Under the pieces are notes generated by a model, which ran no database searches, was not told the DNA's origin, and saw nothing but the letters and a program-made list of their open reading frames with translations. This document shows, one piece after another, positions 55,347 to 64,000 of a stretch of DNA of 64,000 nucleotides. A program made the position numbers and the translations under genes. Each line of letters opens with the position of its first letter. Position 1 is the stretch's first letter. The stretch comes from Primulina eburnea (taxonomy: Eukaryota; Streptophyta; Magnoliopsida; Lamiales; Gesneriaceae), in the NCBI RefSeq assembly GCF_022965805.1, contig NC_133109.1, positions 6,921,869 to 6,985,868 on the forward strand. The letters run 5' to 3'.

Positions 55347-56474
55347 ATGCCTCCTAGACGTGCTCACGTTCATGAGAATCAAGCCGAGAACAGTGTTAAC
55401 CGACGAGGGAACAGTCAAGGAAATGCACCACCACCACCACCACCGCCTCCACCGGGGGATCCTGCTACTCGTGCATTAGAAGGCATGACTCGTCTTTTTG
55501 AGCAACAGATTCAGCAGCAGCAGTTACAGCTGCAGTTACAACAGATGCAACAGCAATAGCCACCTAGGCCACAGCAGGATATCTATGAGCAGTTCCGGAG
55601 GCTAGGGCCAAAGGAATTTTCTGGCACCACCGATCCATTTGCTGCTGAGAGTTGGATCCGTTCGCTGGAGGTGCATTTTCGCTATCTAGACATGGGAGAC
55701 GCCGACCGTGTGAGATGCACTACCTATCTGCTTAGGGATGATGCTTCTTTATGGTGGGAAGGAGCCGAGCATGGTGTTGACCTTGCTACACTCACATGGG
55801 CACAGTTCAAGACAAAATGTTATGAGAAATACTTTACTGCTGATGTCCGAAGTCGGATAAAGAGGGAATTCATGACTCTCTGTCAGGGAGACGTACCTGT
55901 TGCTGACTTTGTGAAGAAGTTCGATAGGGGTTGCCACTTTGTTCCCCTCATTGCGGGGGATGCGGAGGAAAAGCTTAGGCATTTCATGGATGGCCTACGG
56001 CCTACTGTCCGGGATAAAGTTATGATGATGAATCCGGGGAATTATGCTATGGCAGTTACTTATGCATATCGGGCTGAGCAGTCCTTGAGGGATATCGACT
56101 TTGAGCTACAGCGTAAGAGGCAACAACATCATAATAATAATCAGCCTGCAAAGAAACCATACACGGTACCTCCTAGACCTCAAGGGCCTCAAAAGCCCCA
56201 AGGTCAAGACAAGAAGCCAGTGCCACCAAAGACACAGAACCTGGGAGCACCTAAGCCTGCCGAGAGGCAACCTTGCAAACAGTGCAACCGCCTACACCTT
56301 GGCAAATGCGAGTTGGGATCATATAAATGTTTCTACTGCAAGGAGGCCGGTCACAAGGCTATTGATTGCCCAAAGAGGAAAGCAGCTACTACGGCCCGAG
56401 CTTATGTTATGAATGCCGAGGAAGCTGAAGGAGAGGCAGACACTACACTCATCACGGGTAACCTAGTCATTTAA
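55347..56474 (+). pseudogene. Gag of E (one stop)
   Basis: Starts MPPRRAHVHENQ; a Pro run and a Gln-rich segment precede a TAG at 55557 (Q-Q-stop-P-P context, probably CAG to TAG). The capsid domain follows: FRRLGPKEFSGTTDPF, SLWWEGAEHG and CQGDVPVADFVKKFDRG. Then a basic Pro/Gln linker and two zinc-binding motifs (CKQCNRLHLGKC and CFYCKEAGHKAIDC). The frame ends TLITGNLVI-stop; the last codons lie inside the intron (from 56458), so this end is made only from unspliced RNA. Confidence 0.88.
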
Positions 56475-57057
56475 CATTTTTATATTGCTTATTTCTGCAT
56501 GAAATGTTAAATTGGTTATTAGGATTGAAATGTGATTAAGTTTCAACCTAGAAAAAAATAGGTTGCATGTTCTACTTAGTTGGACTTAAGCGATGATTCT
56601 AGAAACCATAGAGAAATGATTTGAATTTTGTGCCTTATTTTATGTGAAGGGTGCTATGATTCCAAATAAAAGTTTTAGGGCCAAAATTAAAGAAAATCAA
56701 GAAGAAGGGGTTTCGAATTATTGGGGGGCCATTTTGCAAATTTTCGAAATTTAAGGGTCTAAGATGCAATAACTCGAAATTAATGGACCTAAGTACAATT
56801 TCTGAATTCTGAAGGACCAAAAATGCAATTCTCGAACATCAAGGATTAAATCAGAACTCCGAATAATATAAAGACTTAATTGCATTAATTCGAAATTTTG
56901 GGTCAATTTTGCAAATTTCAAAAGTTAAGGGACTAAAGTGCAAATCTTCCTAGAAATGTTTAAGTTCAACACGAAATCTTCGTCCAACCTTGGGAATTAA
57001 TGATAGTAAATCCTTAAGTTTCAACACGAAAAGATTTAAAAGACACTTCCATCACAG
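56458..57057 (+). other. GT-AG intron between gag and protease of E
   Basis: Donor ACGG/GTAACC at 56458, acceptor CATCACAG/GGAGG at 57057, length 600 nt. The donor splits a codon after its first base and the acceptor supplies the other two, giving an in-frame G-R-I-I-I join to the protease. Retention gives a stop 15 nt in. The interior has no coding sequence but repeats phrases like GGGACTAAAGTGCAAA. Element D has the same donor. Confidence 0.7.
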
Positions 57058-60000
57058 GGAGGATCATCATTCTAGGAGTAGCTACCTATGCTTTGCTAGA
57101 TTCGGGAGCTACACATTCCTTCATATCAGAAACCTTCACCAAAAGACTGAATATTACTCCTCAAGATATGGGTTTGGGTTTCAAGGTTTCGATTCCTTCC
57201 GGTGATCCGATGCTCACATATAAGATTGTTAAGAATCTGGAGCTTCGTTTATTCAGAGATGTTGTTCGGGCAGATCTTATTGTGCTTCCAATGCTCGAAT
57301 TCGATATTATACTTGGGCTGGATTGGCTATCAGCGAATGGAGCTTCAATTTATTTTCGTTAGCGGTCAGTATCTATTAGGCCACCCAGTGGTAAAATTTT
57401 TGTTTTCGAGGCGGCAAGAAACAAACAAATGCCGCACACTATCTCTTGTCTATGTGCGAGGAAGCTGATTAAGCATGGATGCCAGGCGTATCTAGCATGT
57501 GTTACTACTACACATGAATCCATCAGCCAGAAGTTAGAGGATGTTGATGTTGTGAGAGACTTTCCTAGCGTCTTTCCCGAAGACGTTTCTGGCATTCCAC
57601 CCGATCGTGAGGTGGAGTTCTCTATTGATCTCATGCCGGCCACTGTTCCTATATCTAAAGCACCTTATCGTCTAGCACCCGCTGAAATGAAAGAATTGAA
57701 AGATCAAATTCAAGAATTGCTAGACAAGGGTTTTGTCCGCCCTAGTTACTCTCCATGGGGCGCTCCGGTAGTATTTGTGAAAAAGAAAGGTGGTAGCATG
57801 CGTCTTTGCATTGATTATCGGGAGCTCAACAGGGTCACCATCAAAAATAAGTATCCATTACCAAGAATTGAGGATTTATTTGACCAATTGCAAGGAGCTT
57901 CAATATTTTCTAAAATTGATCTGCGATCGGGATACCATCAATTGAAAGTTAAGGAGTCTGATGTGCACAAGACGGCATTTCGCACAAGATATGGGCACTA
58001 TGAGTTTATGGTCATGCCATTCGGGTTGACCAATGCGCCAGCGATCTTCATGGATCTCATGAATCACGTATTTCAGCCGTATCTGGATCAGTTTATTATT
58101 GTCTTCATTGATGACATATTGATCTATTCCAAGAGCAGAGAGGAGCATAGTCGTCATTTGAGGACGGCACTGCAAGTACTGCAAGACAGGAAGCTTTATG
58201 CAAAGTTCAGTAAGTGTGAGTTTTGGCTTGATAGAGTGGCATTCTTAGGTCACATCATTTCTAGTAGTGGAATGGAAGTTGATCCAAGTAAAGTGGAAGC
58301 AGTGAAAGAGTGGCCAGTACCGAAAAGCGTCACCGAGATTCGTAGTTTCTTGGGACTAGCTGGCTATTATCGCAAGTTTATTCAGGGATTCTCATCTATA
58401 GCGGTACCTATGACCGCCTTGACTAAGAAGAATGCGAAATTTATTTGGGGACCCGAGTGCCAAGACAGTTTTGATAAGTTGAAGCAAGCCTTGATATCAG
58501 AGCCAGTGCTATCTATGCCATCAGGGCAAGGGGATTATGTTCTTTACACCGACGCTTCTAAGCTTAGTTTGGGCGCAGTTCTGATGCAAAACGACCGAGT
58601 TATCGCCTCTGCATAGAGACAGTTGAAAATTCATGAAAAGAACTACCCTACTCATGATCTTGAGCTTGCAGCAGTAGTCTTTGCACTGGAAATTTGGAGA
58701 CACTACCTTTATGGGGAGAAGTGCAAGATATTCACCGATCATAAAAGTTTGAAATACTTCTTCACCCAAAAGGAATTGAATATGAGACAGCGCAGATGGC
58801 TCGAATTGGTAAAGGACTATGATTGTGACATTAGCTACCATCCGGGGAAAGCTAATGTAGTGGCAGACGCATTGAGCAGAAAAGCAGCAGTCGTCACTCA
58901 TTTATCACTCCAAAGACCGTTGCAGTCCGAGATACAGTGGTTTGAGCTTGCAGTGTATGCTAGGGGCGAGGCCCCTAATCTTGCAACATTATCAGTCCAG
59001 TCGATATTGAGAGATAAGATCCGTGATGGGCAGTCCACTGATGAGCAGTTGCAAAAGTGGAGGGCTAGAGATGAAGCCAAGGGCCGGAATTTATATTCAG
59101 TGGTGGATGGGTTAGTTCGTTATCGAGACCGTCTATGGGTTCCTAGTGACGATTCTTTGAGACATCTCATTATGAAGAAAGCCCATGACACACCATATTC
59201 CATTCATCCGGGCAGTACAAAGATGTATAGGGATTTGCAGTTGTTGTATTGGTGGCCAGGCATGAAGAGAGACATCTTGAGGTATGTATCCGAGTGTTTG
59301 ACTTGTCAGCAAGTCAAAGCAGAGCATCAGAGACCAGCGGGAAAATTGAAGCCACTCCCTATTCCCGAGTGGAAATGGGAAAATATCACCATGGACTTTG
59401 TTGAAGGATTGCCTAAGACTGTTAAGGGATTTAATGTCATTTGGATGATAGTTGATCGTCTTACGAAATCAGCGCATTTTCTACCTATTAAGATGACATT
59501 CACCATGGTTCAGTATGCCGACTTGTATGTTCGAGAGATAGTTCGGCTGCATGGGATTCCTGTATCCATTGTTTCTGACAGAGACCCGAGATTCACGTCA
59601 TCTTCCTGGAAGAGTCTGCACGCAGCGATGGGGACCAAGCTATTATTCAGTACAGCATTCCATCCTCAGACCGATGGCCAGTCAGAGAGAGTTATACAGA
59701 TTTTGGAGGATCTACTGTGAGCATGTGTTATTGATTTCCAAGGCAGTTGGGAACCAAAGTTACCTCTTGTGGAGTTCACCTACAATAACAGTTTTCAATC
59801 ATCAATTGGGATGGCTCCTTTTGAGGCACTCTATGGAAGAAAATGTAGATCTCCTATTCATTGGGATGAGGTTGGGGAAAGAAGAGATATTGGTCCAGAT
59901 GTGATTGAAGAGATGGCTGAGCTAGTAGTCAAAATTCGTGATAGAATGAAGACTGCACAAAGCCGACAAAAGAGTTATGCGGACAAGAGGCGAAGGGACT

Positions 60001-60437
60001 TAGAGTTTGCAGTGGGCGACCACGTATTTGTGAAAATAGCACCTATGAAGGGTGTTATGCGCTTTGGCAAGAGAGGCAAGCTTAGTCCAAGATTTATTGG
60101 TCCGTTCGAGATTTTGGAGAGGATTGGGACACTAGCGTATAGAGTGGCATTGCCACCCGCACTTTCTGGAGTTCACAATGTGTTCCACATTTCGATTCTG
60201 CGGAATTACATGTCGAATCCATCGCATGTGCTTAATTATGAACCTCTCCAACTAACTCCAAATATGACTTATGAGGAAAGACCTGTCCAGATTGTGGCTA
60301 GACAAGAAAGACGATTGCGAAACAAAGTCATTCCAATGGTCAAGGTCAAGTGGCTGAATCACTCGGAAGAGGAAGCTACTTGGGAAACCGAGAGGGACTT
60401 TAAAGGTCGCTATCCAGAGTTATTCGGTAAGTTCTAA
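57058..60437 (+). pseudogene. Pol of E: protease, RT, RNase H, integrase, chromodomain (three stops)
   Basis: Protease LLDSGATHSFIS with its Asp at 57099, then [45 protein letters not shown] and catalytic FIDD (58107-58115). RNase H from about 58530 ([17 protein letters not shown] and a DHKSLKYF segment). Integrase: HHCC finger (IHPGSTKMY...CLTCQQVK), then Asp in MDFVEGLPK, Asp in IVSDRDPRF and Glu in DGQSERVIQ. It ends with a chromodomain (VKVKWLNHSEEEATWE), which targets chromatin in chromoviruses. Stops: TAG 57360, TAG 58614, TGA 59718; all parts stay in one frame. Confidence 0.9.
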
Positions 60438-60458
60438 TTTCGAGGACGAAATTTTATT

Positions 60459-60474
60459 TAAGGGGGGGAGGAAT
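60459..60474 (+). promoter_or_regulatory. Polypurine tract of E
   Basis: TAAGGGGGGGAGGAAT before the 3' LTR, after TTTCGAGGACGAAATTTT. Confidence 0.9.
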
Positions 60475-63400
60475 TGTAAGATCCAAAATTAAGACGATGT
60501 AATTCAACTGCATGCAAATCTAGGAAATACGAAAAATGAGTAATTAATTTATTTTATTTATTTTAATTGCTAATTAATTACGTGACGTACATGCTTATTT
60601 GCTAAATGTGATTTTATTAACATCATGCATAAAATGTAATTTTTAGGTATATTCCAGCGACGATCAAGGAACGGGGACTGATGACTGAAAAAAAATAAAA
60701 ATAGAAAATGTTTTTACTGGTTAATTGTTTTTAATTATTTAAAATATGGTCGATGCTTTTTAGTATTTTTGAAAATAAAGGGGTTTTGAGGTGATTTTAT
60801 ACGCCGGGATGTAAATTTTATCGGTGTTGGTTCTTCAACTAAAATGCGAGCTTTTTAGCAACCCGGCTATTAAATTCACATTTTAAATAAAAGAAAACTT
60901 TGTTATAATTTTAATTTAATCCTAAAGTAGACTAATGGGCCTAATTTAATGGCTTATTAGGCCTAAAGTCTAGATTAGAGATTAATTAGTATTTAAAGTG
61001 TAAATTAATTGAAAACCCCAAAACCCTACACCCAATTAATCGGCCACACAAATCTGAAAAATCCTCCTCCCCTCTCTCTAAATCACGGCTGCACACACAA
61101 GGAGATTTAGAGAGGATTTCTTGTGCAATTTTCGAAAGTTCTAGCAAGATCAAGCCACCGCCGCGTCCCGTTCTTCGTCGTCAACGGATTTTCGAGCGTA
61201 TAAAACGCAAAGGCACACCTTAATCTCTTTTTCTCATCCATCATGTCATATTATTTATTTAAATTGCTGGATGCATGAAGCCCTTGAATTATTTTCAGAA
61301 AACCGAATTGTTGCATGATTATCCATCGGTTCTATGAAATTTTATTTGCATGAAATCTGTTTAATCATGTGAAGGGGCTGCCATGGCCATGATCAATGAA
61401 CTGAGAGGGTTTATATATGAAATAGAGTCCCACTTTATGCACCCCACTCATCAACCGAAGAGAAACAATCGGAAAGCTTGGCACCGAAAGTGCTGTCATA
61501 TGAATGTAGTGATCGAGTCGATTGCTTCAGTGGTCAGGCGAGGCTTAGGCTGGGGCCAGGGCTTGGTTAGGGGATGGTAAGGGTCAAGGGCAGAGTCCTA
61601 GCCAGGCTAGGACTCGAGCTAGGGGCGGGCGGAAGAGTCCTAGCATGAGCATGCACAGCGCGCAGGGTTGCGTCGCTCGTGCAGGGCAGGGCGCACGGTC
61701 TGGGGTTCAAAGGCCGTGTTGAGTCGATGCATTAGAGTCCTAGGAGGGTGTACGAGAGGTAGTACAAGGGCTGGGCTCGATGGTTCATAGGTTGGGGAGC
61801 AAAACTTAGAGTCCTACACCACTAGGAGTCCTCGGCTGCAACACGTAGGGATTTCCAGCCGTCGTTTTTCGTTTTTGGGTTGGTTTCTGAGTAAAGTTAG
61901 AGTCCAGTAGGCTAATGTAACATGTTGGGCAAGTTTTGGTTCGATATGGCTCGGGATGAACTCGCGAAAATCGAGAGTTGGCTCGGGGTCAAAGTTTAGG
62001 TGTCAATTAGGGTTTTTAAAATAAAGAAAATTTGAAAAACGGCTCACGGTGGTCGAGTCGTGGTCCATAAGGGCTAAAATAATATAAAAAGACTAAATTT
62101 AGAATTTAGGAATTTTATATTAAAGTTTGGTATTTTTCGAGATTAAAACACTTTTAAAACAATTAAGAAAAGATAATTGAAAAAGTCTAACATTTAAGCC
62201 AAATAAAATTATGAAAAAAATACACGTAGGCTTAAATAAATATGTGGGACATATTAGAGTCATGAAATCAAGAAAAAAGTTGAAAACGTAAAATGTCGAG
62301 TCCAGGGGTAAAACGGTCTTTTTACACCGGGAAATTAGTAAAGGTCATGACAGTGCCCAAAATTATATTTTATGATATTATGATTATTTTTAAATGTTTA
62401 TGAATTGTTCATGATTAATTGATGATTTTAAATGTCTAAGGGATTTTCACGATTTTAAGAAGACATTTAAATACACGTTGCATGCTTGGTTTCGAAAAGG
62501 AAAAATGTAAATATTATTCATGATTTTTCTAAGTGATGTGAATGAAATGAAAAATGTTGAAGGATGTGAAGTGATTGTGACTAATTCGTTAATGGTGGCG
62601 ACGTCGTGAGGGTTATGGTCCCAGTGGGAGCCCGACGATCGTGTTTCTATCATTGCGAATATGTGGTAACGGATATGTGGTAACGGTTTAGTGGTAACGG
62701 AAGAATGGGAATATCGTGAGGGGAGAAGGCCCCAGAGGGAGCCCATTTATGGGAAAAGGCCCCAGAGGGAGCCCTGACGATCGTATTTCTGTTCGAATCA
62801 TGATAGGCCAGGGCCCAGTTGACCGGTGAGAGTGTTGCCGGTGTCCCCCGCCGCCCAGTACTGTGGTTTTATTTAGATGGATCCATCGACCCTCATGAGC
62901 ATGATCAGGAAAGTCACAATTAACGATCTGAATTCAACAAAGGAAAAGGAAAAGGAAAAGGAAAAAGGAAAATGACTATGATCAAGTTAAAATGTTTTAT
63001 GTCATTATAAGGAAAACGATCAAGACTTTTATGTGCACGTCATGAAATGGTTTATGATAAAGTTTTATGTATCATGAAAGTATTTATGAAAATGATTATA
63101 CTTAAGTTTATGCATATTCATGATAAAGATATTTTAAGTACAAGTATTTTTCACCGTTATATGTTGACTGTATTACGTATTACTTATTATCAAGATTATG
63201 GTGTGTTGAGTCTTTAGACTCACTAGGTGTGATGGATGCAGGTGGTTCTGAGGGAGGCGTTGATGAGTGATACTACTGGACTGATAGCGCACACAACCCG
63301 AGGACCAGCGCTACATTTTCCGCATTATGCTTTGAGTTTTATGTTAAAGATTTTAAGACTATTTATTTATGCTTTTTGAAAGGGTTTTGAGAGTTTAGTA

Positions 63401-63607
63401 TGGGCTATACTTTTCAAATTATTGCTTTTGAAGTTGGGTAAGACAGTAGACGATTTTATTTTATGACCATTACACTTGATTTTTAATATACTAGTCGATT
63501 GAGGTTTCTTTTAAAAGGGGTAAAATATTTTCATGCATTATTCAAGTTGGCCAAATAAAAAAAAAATTCTAGTACTTTTAAAGCAATAAAAAGATCAGGA
63601 CGTTTCA
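60475..63607 (+). repeat. 3' LTR of E
   Basis: 3133 bp; differs from the 5' LTR by scattered substitutions and small indels (for example near 61640 and 62665). Confidence 0.95.
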
Positions 63608-63612
63608 GAATG

Positions 63613-64000
63613 TCTACTTTTCATAACAAAAAACCATTTAACCAAACTAAACATGAAAACAATATTATTTCAATAGATTTTATAACACATTACTTTTGTT
63701 CATAAGATTATTTTTGTCGCTGAGAATCAATAATCATAAGCTTCGACAAACTTTTGATCAAATAACGAGCGTTTAATCATAGTCTATTTTTCTCATTTGA
63801 AGCAAGCGAGGGAGATCATGGTGCATGTTTATCTCCCAATCGAACACTAAATAAAGAAATACTATTGGATAAAATATGTGTACCACGAGCTAAATAGTTG
63901 TTACTAGTATGAACCAACTGTTCCTAAAGATTGGAAGGTTTAAAAAACGGACTTACTAATGAGTAATGGATGTCTTTTGGGTTCAAATCCGAGGTAATTT
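63613..64000. other. AT-rich flank, nothing recognised
   Basis: No ORF or repeat boundary. The last bases contain GGGTTCAAATCC, a B-box-like sequence without an A-box. Confidence 0.4.

Larger units (their letters stand above)
51926..63607 (+). mobile_element. Element E: full-length Tekay-like chromovirus
   Basis: 11,682 bp, flanked by GAATG (51921-51925 and 63608-63612). LTRs 51926-55060 and 60475-63607. Order: gag, intron, protease, RT, RNase H, integrase, chromodomain, typical of Ty3/gypsy Tekay. All coding parts share one frame, interrupted by four stops (55557, 57360, 58614, 59718). The copy is complete in structure but not functional as read. Confidence 0.95.

Noticed and set aside
63975..63992. 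tRNA gene or SINE at the right edge (GGGTTCAAATCC)
   Set aside because: B-box only; no A-box at the proper distance and the window ends.

Overview
This is plant nuclear DNA made almost entirely of LTR retrotransposons, one inserted into another. The evidence is Ty1/copia and Ty3/gypsy Gag and Pol domains, primer-binding sites matching initiator Met-tRNA (TGGTATCAGAGC), polypurine tracts, a CACTA-type transposon end, and no host gene I can recognise. The envelope-like ORF and a common MITE resemble ones I associate with asterid (Lamiales) genomes; that is a low-confidence inference. Letters A-K below are local names only. || LAYOUT. 1-2928: minus-strand SIRE-type copia (F; gag plus 5' LTR) with an assembly gap. 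3120-5623: deleted Tekay-like gypsy (D). 6491-13430: decayed minus-strand LTRs (J), partly duplicated, with a very young gag-only gypsy element (G, 7421-11569, flanked by ATAAC) inserted. 13430-16707: AT-rich DNA with a MITE, a decayed LTR (K) and a CACTA end. 16708-51590: an old gypsy element, CRM/Reina-like (C), carrying a reversed Tekay fragment and split in its protease/RT spacer by a SIRE-type copia (A, 19628-49043, target duplication AAAAA). A itself holds three insertions: a solo gypsy LTR (25171-26883, CTGAT), a gag-only gypsy element (H, 27352-34106, minus, ATTCT) and a long-LTR copia (B, 36030-45863, AACAG). 51926-63607: a full-length Tekay-like chromovirus (E, 11.7 kb, 3.13-kb LTRs, GAATG). 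|| HOW THE PARTS WORK TOGETHER. Nothing here is clearly autonomous: A, B and E have stops or lost residues, while gag-only G and H have intact gag genes and nearly identical LTRs. This suggests recent mobilisation by Pol supplied from other copies. || MOST INTERESTING. (1) A 600-nt GT-AG intron in E separates gag from protease; retaining it ends translation after Gag, splicing opens Gag-Pol, and older D has the same donor. (2) B's 5' leader holds four successive hairpins with the same TATTAT loop and covarying stems, plus GC hairpins including a C(UUCG)G tetraloop. (3) A has an antisense ORF with its own TATA box and poly(A) signal, and an env-like ORF preceded by a splice acceptor. (4) Several gypsy LTR families carry arrays of palindromes; a 38-bp palindrome at ~71-bp spacing is shared by two different families.
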